Source: an uncultured Acidobacteriaceae bacterium (GTDB lineage: Bacteria > Acidobacteriota > Terriglobia > Terriglobales > Acidobacteriaceae). Taken from it: DNA of 64,000 nt. The position numbers were made by a program, and so were the translations under genes. The notes under the pieces are model-generated. The model ran no database searches, was not told the origin of the DNA, and saw only the letters and a list, made by a program, of their open reading frames with translations. Shown in pieces: positions 13,003-21,927 of this stretch. Within the stretch, counting starts at the first letter, position 1; every line of letters starts with the position of its first letter. Location of the stretch: assembly GCA_903849645.1 (NCBI GenBank), contig CAINJJ010000050.1:28025-92024 (forward strand), written 5' to 3'.

Positions 13003-15630
13003 CTACTTCGACGCGCCCACGGTCGCCTGCGCCGCCACATTGGCAAAGGCGTCCGTCAGCGAAACCACCTGCAACTGCGCCTTCAGCGCCTCAAGCGATG
13101 CGGCAGTCTTCACCGCAACCTCGACCGTCTCGCCCGGCATCACGTCAAAGTAGTTGTCCGAGACCTCCGCATCCACGCTGCCAAACGACAGGTACACGCT
13201 CCGTGCCAGCACCGCCGACCCAATGCGAATCCTGTAGCTGCCCTTCTCGCCCGCTGCCTCCACCTTCAGCGCGGCCGGCTTGAGATGAATCTCCTTCACC
13301 GGCGCCAGATATGCAAGGTTACGCGAGACCGTCTCCTTGCCCACAACAAGCTCAGCCACAACAAATACCCGCGACGTGTCCGCCGCGCCCGCATCCGTCA
13401 GCTTCTTCAGCGGCCACTCGAGATACACCTTGCTCGCCAGTGCCGCCACATCCACCAGATGGCTCTCTTCCAACAGCACCTTGCCGTCAAAGTCCATCAG
13501 CCGCACCCGCAGCGTCGCCGCCTCGGCCTTCACCTTGTCGCTTACGATGTAAACCTTCACCGCTCCATCTTCAACATGCGGAGAAACCAGCAAAGGCGCG
13601 TAGAAGCGCTTTGCATAATACTGCAGCGCCTTCCAGCGACCGAAGTAGTCAATCGAAGACCACGAGGCCACCGGCCAGCAATCGTTCAACTGCCAGAAGA
13701 TCGAGCCCATCGTCTCCGGCCGCGACCGGCGAAAATGCTCCGCGCCAATCTTGATTCCCTCGGCCTGCAACACCTGGCTCACATACAGAAAACTCGCAAA
13801 GTCCTTCGGCTCCGCATAGTCCTTCAGCAGGTAGTTGTGAATGATGTCGTTGCCTTCATTGTTCTTCTGATGATTCAGCATCACCGGCGTAAAGATGTTC
13901 GCGCGGTCTTCCGGCAGCGTAAACGCCTCCACCGTCTTCAACTCCGGGAAGGACTGGAACCCGTACTCGGTCACGAAACGCGCATGATGCGTCTCGTAGG
14001 TCGAGAACGGCACGCGCCCATGCCACACATCCCAGATATGTGCGTCGCCGCTCTGGTAGTGGTCGCTCAGCTCCTCATAGTCCGCGCTCGGCGAACTCGG
14101 CCAGTAAGGCGTCTCCGGGTTCAGCCGCGCCACCACCCGATTCAGAATGCCGCTGAACTCGGTCAGGTAGTCCTGCCACATCTGGCTCTTGATATCCAAT
14201 GGCATCTTGTCGCGCGGCGCCCAGCCCATCGCGATCTCCGTCTCGTTGTTGCCCGACCACAGCACGATGCTCGGATGATCGCGCAGCCGCCGCACCTGGT
14301 CCTCTGCTTCAGCCTCGATGTTCTGCTTGAAGGCATACGTCCCCGGCTGCCAGTCATTGCCAAACTGGAAGTCCTGCCACACCATGATGCCCAGCTCATC
14401 GCAGATGGAGTAGAACTCCTCCGTCTCGTAGTAGCCGCCGCCCCAGTGACGGATCGTGTTCATGTTGGCGTCGCGCGCCGACTCCAAGATCCGCCGGTAG
14501 TCCGCCGTCTTCACGCGATTGGGAAAGCTGTCGAAGGGAATCACGTCCGCGCCCTTGGCAAACACGGGAATCCCGTTCACCACCAGCTCAAACGACCGCC
14601 CCCACTTGTCCAGTTCCCGATGCAGCACGATGGTGCGCAGGCCCACTTTCGTCTTGCGCTCTTCGCTCGGCTGCGCGCCCGTTCCCGCCTGCGCCGTGAA
14701 CTCATACAGCGGCTGCTCCCCATACCCCGCGGGATACCACAGCTTGGGCTGCCGAATCTCGATCGGCAGATCAATCACGTTGCGCCCCGCGTGCAGCGTG
14801 GTCCTGGTGCTCAGCGTCACCGCCTTGCCATCGGGCGCGTACAGCACGCTCACCTTCGCCGGACCCGCCGCCGCGGCTTCCACCTCTACCTGCGCGTCCA
14901 GGTGCGCCACGTCCCCGCTCACGTCCCGCTGGTGAATCGAGAAGTCCGCGATGCGCACCTTGTCCCAGGCCTCTACGCGCACCGGCTTCCAGATACCGCT
15001 GGTCACAAACCGCGGGCCCCAGTCCCAGCCATACTCGTAGGCAGGCTTCCGCAGATAGGTCTTCCCATCCACCTTTGTCTTCGGCTGCCACGGGTCGGCC
15101 GCCGCCATCTCGTCGGCCACCTTGTCCGGCGAGGCAAACACCACCTTCAGCTCGTTCTTGCCCGCGTGCAACATTCCCTTCGCCGCCACCCGCCACACCC
15201 TGAAGCTGTTGCCCGCCGTCAGCGCCTGCGCACCATTCAGATACACCGTGGACGGACCGTCCAGCCCATCAAACACCAGGTCCACATTCGCGCGGCTCAG
15301 CAGTGCGGGAGGGACATCAAAGCTCAGCCGGTACTCCCAGCTCTCCTTCTCAATCCACTGCAGTTTGGGTTCGTTATCACGAAAGAAGGGGTCGGGAATC
15401 TTCTTGTTGGCCAGCAGGTCCAGGTGCACATCGCCCGGAACGGTCGCCGGAAGCCAGCCAGCCGCCTCCGCCTGCCCCGCCGTCGCCTGCCGGAACTCCC
15501 AGCCGTGGTCGAGGATCAAAACCGCATTCTGCCCCTGCTTTGACTGGGCTTCGGCGCTATGGACCGCCATGCTCAAGACCACTGCCGCTACCGCACAGCT
15601 CACAACCGAAACCGCACTCATCCCTCGCAT
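13003..15630 (-). CDS. Beta-mannosidase (GH2 family)
   Basis: WLPATVPGDVHLDLLANKKIPDPFFRDNE, FDGLDGPSTVYLNG, IRHWGGGYYETEEFYSICDELGIMVWQDFQF, LWSGNNE; signal peptide. Confidence 0.92.
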   Translation of the reverse strand: MRGMSAVSVVSCAVAAVVLSMAVHSAEAQSKQGQNAVLILDHGWEFRQATAGQAEAAGWLPATVPGDVHLDLLANKKIPDPFFRDNEPKLQWIEKESWEYRLSFDVPPALLSRANVDLVFDGLDGPSTVYLNGAQALTAGNSFRVWRVAAKGMLHAGKNELKVVFASPDKVADEMAAADPWQPKTKVDGKTYLRKPAYEYGWDWGPRFVTSGIWKPVRVEAWDKVRIADFSIHQRDVSGDVAHLDAQVEVEAAAAGPAKVSVLYAPDGKAVTLSTRTTLHAGRNVIDLPIEIRQPKLWYPAGYGEQPLYEFTAQAGTGAQPSEERKTKVGLRTIVLHRELDKWGRSFELVVNGIPVFAKGADVIPFDSFPNRVKTADYRRILESARDANMNTIRHWGGGYYETEEFYSICDELGIMVWQDFQFGNDWQPGTYAFKQNIEAEAEDQVRRLRDHPSIVLWSGNNETEIAMGWAPRDKMPLDIKSQMWQDYLTEFSGILNRVVARLNPETPYWPSSPSADYEELSDHYQSGDAHIWDVWHGRVPFSTYETHHARFVTEYGFQSFPELKTVEAFTLPEDRANIFTPVMLNHQKNNEGNDIIHNYLLKDYAEPKDFASFLYVSQVLQAEGIKIGAEHFRRSRPETMGSIFWQLNDCWPVASWSSIDYFGRWKALQYYAKRFYAPLLVSPHVEDGAVKVYIVSDKVKAEAATLRVRLMDFDGKVLLEESHLVDVAALASKVYLEWPLKKLTDAGAADTSRVFVVAELVVGKETVSRNLAYLAPVKEIHLKPAALKVEAAGEKGSYRIRIGSAVLARSVYLSFGSVDAEVSDNYFDVMPGETVEVAVKTAASLEALKAQLQVVSLTDAFANVAAQATVGASK

Positions 15631-15736
15631 CCAATCTCCTCCGGGGCCTCACGTCGTACCGCTTTCGCAGCCGAAAACCATGAGCCAAAAAATCGATGAT
15701 AAGGGTATCATGCACGGTCGACGCCGTCTCCGGCCC

Positions 15737-16843
15737 TCAGCGGCGACGCTCCAGCAGCCGGCGGTAGAGCCTCTCCCACTCATCCGCCTTGGCGTCCATG
15801 CTGAAGCTCTCCAATATCCGCTCGCGCGCCGCCTTCCCTCCCGCGCCGCGCGCCTCCGGGCTCGTTCGCATCACCGCAACCAGCGCCTCCGCCAGCGCCT
15901 CGGGCGCCTTCGCGGGAACCACTGAACCGCACTCGCCCGCCATCTCCCGCACGCCCCCCACGTCTGTGGCCACCACCGGCTTTTCCATCGCCATCGCCTC
16001 ACCCAGCGCCAGCGGCATTCCCTCCCATGCCGAACCCAGCACGAAGCCGTCCGCGGCATCCAGCAGCGCCGGCACATCGCGCCGCAGGCCCAGCCATTTC
16101 ACCCGGCCCTCTACGCCCAACCCTTCCGCTAGCCTCTTCAGCGCCTCCAACTCACTTCGTCCTGCCTCTCCGGCAATCGCCAGCCGGCTCATTGGCTCCG
16201 CCTTGCTCCCCAGCGCAAACGCCCGCAGCAGGTTCGGATAGTCCTTCGCCGCCACCACCCGCCCCGTCGCCAGCCATTGAAACTCGCTCCCCACCCCAAG
16301 CTCGCGGCGCATCTCCGCACGCCGCTCTGGGTCGGCGGCAAACTCGGTCGTATCTATCCCGTTGGTCAGCACCGAACACTTGTCTGCCCCCACCGCCTTC
16401 AGCCGTACATAGCGCTCCGCCGCCGCCGTGCTCACCGCCGTCGTATGCGCACTCCAGGCATCTGTCAGCCGGTAGGCCGTCATCCGCGCCCGCCCGCCCT
16501 CGTAAACGTTGTGAATGGTAGATAGAACTGCTGCGCCCGGATGAAACAGCCCAAGCACTCGCGCCGCCATGTTCGCTGGAAAGGTATGGCTGTGAATAAT
16601 CTCCGGCGCAAAGCCGCGCAGCGCCCCATGCGCGCGGGACAGCCCGGCCGCCACCCCCGCCGGGCTCTTCCGCATGTCCAGATGAATCACCGGGAGCTCC
16701 GTCGCCCACTGCTCGACTTGCGCCGCCTTCAGCACCACCAGCGTAATCGCGTGTCCCCGCCCCGCCATCCGCTCGCCGAGCGCGATCACCTGCCGCTCCG
16801 CGCCACCAACTCCCAGCGAGGTGACCATGTACGCAATGCGCAT
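15737..16843 (-). CDS. Glycosyltransferase family 4
   Basis: MVTSLGVGGAERQVIALGERMAGRGH; GSAWEGMPLALGEAMAMEKPVVATDVGGVREM. Confidence 0.92.
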   Translation of the reverse strand: MRIAYMVTSLGVGGAERQVIALGERMAGRGHAITLVVLKAAQVEQWATELPVIHLDMRKSPAGVAAGLSRAHGALRGFAPEIIHSHTFPANMAARVLGLFHPGAAVLSTIHNVYEGGRARMTAYRLTDAWSAHTTAVSTAAAERYVRLKAVGADKCSVLTNGIDTTEFAADPERRAEMRRELGVGSEFQWLATGRVVAAKDYPNLLRAFALGSKAEPMSRLAIAGEAGRSELEALKRLAEGLGVEGRVKWLGLRRDVPALLDAADGFVLGSAWEGMPLALGEAMAMEKPVVATDVGGVREMAGECGSVVPAKAPEALAEALVAVMRTSPEARGAGGKAARERILESFSMDAKADEWERLYRRLLERRR

Positions 16844-16895
16844 GTCCGTTCCACATCAGCTTTCAATGGATGTGGAACGATTCTAACGCGCCTGC

Positions 16896-17378
16896 TCAGG
16901 ACTTGACGCTTTTCCCCAGCCCGCGCCCCATCACCCAGTCCACCGCAAACAGGCCCGGCCCAAAGACCAGCACCAGCAGAGCCGCAAACCAGAACGTGAA
17001 CGGATCGGCCGCATAGAACTTGTCTGGCGCGGACAGCACGCCCAGAAAAGCCTCCCGGTCCGCCGTCCAATAGGCCACCGTCATGTTCAGGAACAGCACC
17101 AGCGCCACCAATCGCGATCCCAGCCCCAGCGCCAGCAGAATCCCGCCCGCAAACTCCACCAGCGCCACAAACAGAGCCGTCATGCCAGGCGCGGGCAGAT
17201 TCAACGAGGCAAAGAACTCCGTCACGTGTTGCAGGTTGTGCAGCTTGCCCCATCCAGTCTGCGCAAACTGCCATCCCCAGTAAAGCCGCACCAGCAGCAG
17301 CAAAGGGCTCTGCGCGTGATTGGCCAGAGCCGTGGCCCGTTTGCAGAAATCTCTTGCAACTTCGATCAGTTTATTCAT
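16896..17378 (-). CDS. DoxX family membrane protein (BufD/HvfD-type position in MNIO cluster)
   Basis: LLLLVRLYWGWQFAQTGWGKLHNLQHVTEFFASLNLPAPGMTALFVALVEFAGGILLALGLGSR is DoxX-like; start MNKLIEVARDF at 17378 overlaps previous gene by 8 bp. Confidence 0.9.
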   Translation of the reverse strand: MNKLIEVARDFCKRATALANHAQSPLLLLVRLYWGWQFAQTGWGKLHNLQHVTEFFASLNLPAPGMTALFVALVEFAGGILLALGLGSRLVALVLFLNMTVAYWTADREAFLGVLSAPDKFYAADPFTFWFAALLVLVFGPGLFAVDWVMGRGLGKSVKS

Positions 17379-18285
17379 CTTCCCTTCCTGTCCGTTGGGG
17401 TTGCTCTTCACTGCTTGCTCTGCACAGCCAGCCGAGCTCCGCCCAGGTGGCAAACCACTCTCTCACCTTCTTTGGCCGGCGGCCCTCCGCCAGCTTTGAC
17501 CCTTCAAACCCCGCTTCCAGTGCGGCTCCCAGCGTCAATCCTCTGCGCAGGGCGCTCAGGGTGCGATACTCCTCCGGCTCCATCCGCCGGTAATAGACCG
17601 ACATCTCCACCCGGTGCGCCGCCAGCCAGGTAGCCCGTCGGCGCAGCCGAGGCAGCCTCATCGGCTCCATTGGAACAGCCTCCCCGCGGACCCCGGCCTC
17701 ACTTGCCTCGCGCTTCTGCCTGTCATGCAGTCCAAGCACCAGGTCGTCGGCCGGATGCTCCAGCGCCATCAACTGCACATGGGGCTGCAAGCCAATCCGC
17801 GAATCCCCGCTCAGCGCCGCAACCTCATCCAGCGTCAGCGGCGTCAGCGCCTCCTGGTCAAACGCCTCCACAAAGGCCCACTCAATCCGCGCCACATCTA
17901 CTGCCAGCCCGTGCCGCCGCCCGCCCCGCTCCGGGTGCGCCGCCAGCCAATCGGCAAGCTTGGACCCAAGGTTGCGCAGAGTGAATGACCGACTCGGATG
18001 CTCTGTAAGGTAGGCCACCGAAAGAGCCTCAAAGGCCCGTGCGCCAACTACCGCCTGCAGCGCGGGAAAATCCTCCGCCAGCGCCCCAAGCATGCGAAAC
18101 CAGTACTGCCGGTTATAGATCTCCAGCCGCTCAAACGCGGTCAACCGGCTGTTTGGCGCAATGAACGAGCCCGCCACCGCCTCCATCGCGCGGCCGTCCG
18201 GTGCGGTCTGCGCCATCGCATCGTCCGCTGTCAGAGGCATCATCACCGCCGCCGCCATCGCGCGTTGCAGAGTCTCCAGGTTCAT
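17371..18285 (-). CDS. DUF2063 / HvfC-BufC-like MNIO partner protein
   Basis: RLTAFERLEIYNRQYWFRMLGALAEDFPALQAVVGARAFEALSVAYLTEHPSRSFTLRNLG is characteristic of the DUF2063 (putative DNA-binding/HvfC) family; ATGA overlap with DUF692 gene. Confidence 0.9.
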   Translation of the reverse strand: MNLETLQRAMAAAVMMPLTADDAMAQTAPDGRAMEAVAGSFIAPNSRLTAFERLEIYNRQYWFRMLGALAEDFPALQAVVGARAFEALSVAYLTEHPSRSFTLRNLGSKLADWLAAHPERGGRRHGLAVDVARIEWAFVEAFDQEALTPLTLDEVAALSGDSRIGLQPHVQLMALEHPADDLVLGLHDRQKREASEAGVRGEAVPMEPMRLPRLRRRATWLAAHRVEMSVYYRRMEPEEYRTLSALRRGLTLGAALEAGFEGSKLAEGRRPKKVREWFATWAELGWLCRASSEEQPQRTGREDE

Positions 18286-19142
18286 CGCGCCGCCTCCGCG
18301 AGTTGCACTGTCTGCCGCGTCAGGTAGCGCTCCGCCTTCTTCGCCTCGGCATGCACCTCGTCAAAGCCCGGAATCCGGTCGTCCCACTCCAGCAGCGTTG
18401 GCGTCGGTCCGCAGCGCTCGATCGCCCGCGCATATAGGTCCCATACCGGGTCGATCACCGGATGGTCGTGCGTGTCCAGAATGTACTTCTCATAGTTCGA
18501 ATGACCGGCAATGTGAATCTGCGCCACCCGATGCGCCGCTACCGCATTCACATACACCATCGGATCAAACTCGTGATTCACGCTTGACACATAAATGTTG
18601 TTCACGTCCAGCAGAATCCCGCAGTCCGCCCGCTCCACCACTTCGTTCAGAAACTCCCACTCCGTCATCTCCGAGCCACTGAACGCCGCGTAGGAACTCA
18701 CGTTCTCCACCGCTACCGGAATCTCCAGGAAGTCCTGCACCATGCGCACCCGCTCCACCGTGCGCTCCACCGCCTCCCACGTATAGGGCAGCGGCAGCAG
18801 GTCGTGCGTATAGGTGCCGTCCACGCTTCCCCAGCAGAGATGGTCGCTCAGCCACGGAGTCTTCGTCCGCCGCACCAGTTGCTTGAGCCGCCGCAGGTGC
18901 TCCGGGTCCGGGGCGGTCACCGAGCCAAAATACATTGACACCCCATGCTGCACCACCCGGTAGCGCTCCAGAATCTCGTCGAGCACCTTCAACGGCCGCC
19001 CCGCATCGATCATGAAGTTCTCCGAGATGATCTCGAACCAGTCCACCACCGGCTTCTTGTCGAAGATGTGCCGGTAGTGCGGAATCCGAAGTCCGATTCC
19101 GATGCCAAGGTCCTGATATCCGTTGAAGCGATTCCCGGCCAT
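18282..19142 (-). CDS. DUF692 / multinuclear non-heme iron-dependent oxidase (MNIO; MbnB/HvfB/BufB-like)
   Basis: LGIGIGLRIPHYRHIFDKKPVVDWFEIISENF, VVQHGVSMYFGS, WLSDHLCW, VENVSSYA, ILLDVNNIYVSSVNHEFDP, IHIAGHSNYEKYILDTHDHPV, LLEWDDRIPGF: all typical MNIO blocks with His/Asp/Glu ligands. Start at 19142 (AGGAC RBS); alternative 19184. Confidence 0.93.
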   Translation of the reverse strand: MAGNRFNGYQDLGIGIGLRIPHYRHIFDKKPVVDWFEIISENFMIDAGRPLKVLDEILERYRVVQHGVSMYFGSVTAPDPEHLRRLKQLVRRTKTPWLSDHLCWGSVDGTYTHDLLPLPYTWEAVERTVERVRMVQDFLEIPVAVENVSSYAAFSGSEMTEWEFLNEVVERADCGILLDVNNIYVSSVNHEFDPMVYVNAVAAHRVAQIHIAGHSNYEKYILDTHDHPVIDPVWDLYARAIERCGPTPTLLEWDDRIPGFDEVHAEAKKAERYLTRQTVQLAEAAR

Positions 19143-19264
19143 ACTTGTCCTGTCGCAGGGAACCACGCATGGACCCTGCCTCACGATAGATTTTGAAATT
19201 TGATTTGTTTGGCGGCGGCAGAAATGCCTGGCTGGGCTTCCTGCCGCGCCCTGGTGAGGGGGAG

Positions 19265-19561
19265 TTAGATCGCGCTCGGCTTGGAGCCGTCGGTGGCGCA
19301 GCCGCCCTTGCCCTTGCAGCTGTTTTTGGCCTTGCAGCCGTTGTCGCCCGTCTTGCAGCCGCCCTGGCCCTTGCAGTCGTTCTTGCCCTTACAGGAGTGC
19401 TTTGAAGTGTCCTTGTCCTGGGCCGTATAGCGCAGGCCTGCCTTGGCCGCCTTCACCGTCGAGCCGTTGTGGTTCTGGGTGGACTGCGCCGCGACGGAGG
19501 TTCCGCCCATCAGGCCGGAGAGAGCTGCGGTCAGGAGCAATGCGTTGATCTGATTCTTCAT
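19265..19561 (-). CDS. Secreted six-Cys low-complexity peptide; candidate MNIO-modified RiPP (bufferin-like) precursor
   Basis: MKNQINALLLTAALSGLMGGTSVAA signal peptide, then ...HSCKGKNDCKGQGGCKTGDNGCKAKNSCKGKGGCATDGSKPSAI; GAGGTC RBS 8 nt upstream; immediately precedes the DUF692 gene. Confidence 0.85.
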   Translation of the reverse strand: MKNQINALLLTAALSGLMGGTSVAAQSTQNHNGSTVKAAKAGLRYTAQDKDTSKHSCKGKNDCKGQGGCKTGDNGCKAKNSCKGKGGCATDGSKPSAI

Positions 19562-19840
19562 GGTATTTTGACCTCGTTTGGGAAGTTGGGGGCGGATGCT
19601 CTCCGCCGGTTCGCTCACTGCATCGGGCCCCTCTGCGGTCCCGCGCTTCCGGTGTCATGCCCTATGGGAGTGTGTGTCCGCGGGAAAGGTTACAAGCGAA
19701 ATCAGAAAGGCTCGAATTTCCATTTCCGTAGCACCACCCATCCGTTCAGCCGCACCGGAATGGCCTCGTCAAGGGCCTCTGAGCTAACCTGATCCTGCCC
19801 CCTCCGTTGAGGCGTGGTGATTGTCTGGAGGAGACCTGCC

Positions 19841-20275
19841 ATGAACCCCAAGGGATTGCGAGCCCTGAGCGGCGCAAGCCTGCTGATTGTCCTGCTCCAG
19901 AGCGCCTGCACCGCGGTGCTCACCATCAGCGGCATCCGGGTGGCCATCGGCCTCACCGCCCTGGCCGCGGCCAGCGGCATCTACGCCCCGGCCAAAGGCT
20001 TCCATCAGGACGCCATTCGCATCCCCATGCTCTGGCTGGCCACCATCGGCGCCCTGGTCAACCTCGCCGTCCTTGCCTGGATCTGGAAGCTCCGCGCCGC
20101 CCCCGCCGCGCAGTGGCGCAGGCGCGAACTCACGCCCCGCCAGAAGCGCTCGGAACGCCTCCAGGTTGCCCTGTCCGTTGTCACCCTGATTCTTGTGGGA
20201 TTCGAAGTGTGGACCCATACCTTGGTCCACCGGACCGGCCCCCCGCCTGCTCCAGACGCTCAGCATCTTCGCTAG
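19841..20275 (+). CDS. Small multi-TM membrane protein, unknown function
   Basis: ATG at 19841 preceded by GGAGGAGAC; hydrophobic segments ASLLIVLLQSACTAVLTISGI, IGLTALAAASGIYA, LWLATIGALVNLAVLAWIW. Confidence 0.7.
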   Translation: MNPKGLRALSGASLLIVLLQSACTAVLTISGIRVAIGLTALAAASGIYAPAKGFHQDAIRIPMLWLATIGALVNLAVLAWIWKLRAAPAAQWRRRELTPRQKRSERLQVALSVVTLILVGFEVWTHTLVHRTGPPPAPDAQHLR

Positions 20276-20520
20276 CCGGGGTCTTTGAGATCCAGTTCCC
20301 TGTCCAGCCGCGCGTGCAACCGTTCGCTGTAGCCCGCCGGCAGCTCAAACACCCGGTCGTCCGCCATCAGAACCACAACGTTGCGCGTCGAGTCCAGCAC
20401 CGCCGAGCAGATCTCGCACGTCTCCAGGTGCTTGTCGATGTCCGCGCGCAGGGCCGCATCCACCTCGCCATCGATATAGGCCGAGATGTGCTCCCACACG
20501 TGTTTGCAGTCGATCTTCAT
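20272..20520 (-). CDS. Anti-sigma factor, zinc-finger (zf-HC2) type
   Basis: MKIDCKHVWEHISAYIDGEVDAALRADIDKHLETCEICSAVLD: H-x3-C-x2-C anti-sigma motif; ATGA overlap with sigma factor gene. Confidence 0.9.
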   Translation of the reverse strand: MKIDCKHVWEHISAYIDGEVDAALRADIDKHLETCEICSAVLDSTRNVVVLMADDRVFELPAGYSERLHARLDRELDLKDPG

Positions 20521-21146
20521 TTGCCTAACCCAAACAGCCCTTTGCGCCGCGGCGCAAATCCCTTCAGTTGCGGAGCCAGCTCCCGCTGCAGCAGGGCCCG
20601 CGCCCGGTGCAGGCGGACCTTGACCGCCCCTTCTTGAATGCCCAGCGCCGCCGCGGTTTCGCGCACGTCCATCTCTTCGATGTCACGAAGCATCACAACG
20701 TTACGGTAAATCGCCGGAAGCCCCTCGATCGCCTTGCGCAGAATCGCGCCCAGTTCCTTCCGCTCCAGCTCTTCCAGCGGAATCTCCCGCCAGCTCGTCA
20801 AAATCGCCGGCGTGTAATCGCCGCTCTGCTCGTCGGTCTCCGCCTCCAGCGAGTCCTCCCGCCGGCTCGCCTGTTTGCGCAGCCGTCCCAGCCCCTCGTT
20901 GCGCGCAATCGACAACACCCACGTGCGAAACTGCGCATCGCCACGAAACAGGTGCAGGTTCTGATACACCTTGATCGCCGTCTCCTGCGCCGCATCCTCG
21001 GCCTCGGCTTCATTCTTCAAGAGGGAATAAAGCATGAAATAGATTCCGCGCTCCAGAGGCCGGATCAGGTCGTGAAACAGGTGCTTCTCCCCCGCAAGGA
21101 TGCGGCGGATGCACTCGGCCTCGAACTCGGGATTGGATGCGCTCAT
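20517..21146 (-). CDS. ECF-type RNA polymerase sigma factor
   Basis: Start MSASNPEFEAECIRRILAGEKHLFHDLIRP at 21146; AEDAAQETAIKVYQNLHLFRGDAQFRTWVLSIARNEGLGRLRK region 2; LPAIYRNVVMLRDIEEMDVRETAAALGIQEGAVKVRLHRARALLQREL region 4. Confidence 0.95.
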   Translation of the reverse strand: MSASNPEFEAECIRRILAGEKHLFHDLIRPLERGIYFMLYSLLKNEAEAEDAAQETAIKVYQNLHLFRGDAQFRTWVLSIARNEGLGRLRKQASRREDSLEAETDEQSGDYTPAILTSWREIPLEELERKELGAILRKAIEGLPAIYRNVVMLRDIEEMDVRETAAALGIQEGAVKVRLHRARALLQRELAPQLKGFAPRRKGLFGLGK

Positions 21147-21359
21147 CTGGCTCTGCGAGGGGCCAAAGCGGGACCACCGTGGCTCTCCCTGCCCCTTGCT
21201 TTGAACTATAGCGCGACTGCCCTTTGGACTTCGCGTCCGCAACATGCGCAGGCCGCCGGAAAGGCCGGCTCAGATCAATAGTCTGCAAGTTTTTCGCTTG
21301 CAACAGATTACTTTCACTCAAATTGCACTTTCCGCTGTACAATCTCCACGAGGAGACCC

Positions 21360-21701
21360 ATGGCCGGAGATATTCAACTTCAGTGCAGCGATTGCGGGCA
21401 GGACTTCACCTTCACCGCTGCGGATCAGGCGTTCTTTCAGGAACGTGGTTACTCGACCCCAAAACGTTGCAAGAATTGCCGCTTGGCAAAGAAGAACGAT
21501 CAGGGGGGCTCCGGCTACCGTTCGGCTCCAGCACAGGGTACACCTGTTATTTGCTCGGGTTGCGGCCAGCCTACAACAGTGCCTTTTGAGCCGCGTGGTG
21601 ACAGGCCGGTCTTCTGCCGCGACTGCTACCAGGCGCGCAAGGGCAGCGGTGGCGGTCCGGGCGGCGGTGGCGGAAGCTCCCGCGGGCGCGGCAGGTACTA
21701 A
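21360..21701 (+). CDS. Zinc-ribbon protein with Gly/Arg-rich C-terminus
   Basis: CSDCGQDFTFTAADQAFFQERGYSTPKRCKNCR and CSGCGQ...FCRDCYQARK; RBS GAGGAG upstream. Confidence 0.85.
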   Translation: MAGDIQLQCSDCGQDFTFTAADQAFFQERGYSTPKRCKNCRLAKKNDQGGSGYRSAPAQGTPVICSGCGQPTTVPFEPRGDRPVFCRDCYQARKGSGGGPGGGGGSSRGRGRY

Positions 21702-21859
21702 ATCGTAGCGGGCTGGATTTTCAAGCAATCTCCGGCCCCGCTCGACGCTTCCATATTCCAGGCAGAGGCCTTTTGTGCGGTTGACCCACCAGGCTCAGGT
21801 CAACTTATCATTGCCGCTCGAGTTATGCCTGCTGAAATCAGCAATCAAGTCAGATTCAC

Positions 21860-21899
21860 AAAAGAGCGGGGCAGCGAATTTTCGCCGCCCCGCTCTTTT
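21860..21899 (-). terminator. Bidirectional-looking rho-independent terminator
   Basis: AAAAGAGCGGGGC(A)GCGAA-TT-TTCGC(C)GCCCCGCTCTTTT just past the stop of 21928..23409. Confidence 0.85.
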
Positions 21900-21927
21900 G
21901 TCGTTCCAGCGCTCTTGGTCAGTCCGG

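Noticed and set aside
12985-15543. 852-aa plus-strand ORF opposite beta-mannosidase
   Set aside because: Arg/His/Leu-rich low-plausibility protein; the minus strand encodes a clear GH2 enzyme.
19193-19405. Plus-strand ORF (LALAAVFGLAAVVARLAAALALAVVLALTGVL) antisense to the RiPP precursor, looks like a TM peptide
   Set aside because: Hydrophobic repeats are the antisense reading of the Lys/Gly/Cys repeats; the minus strand has signal peptide, RBS and the operon context.
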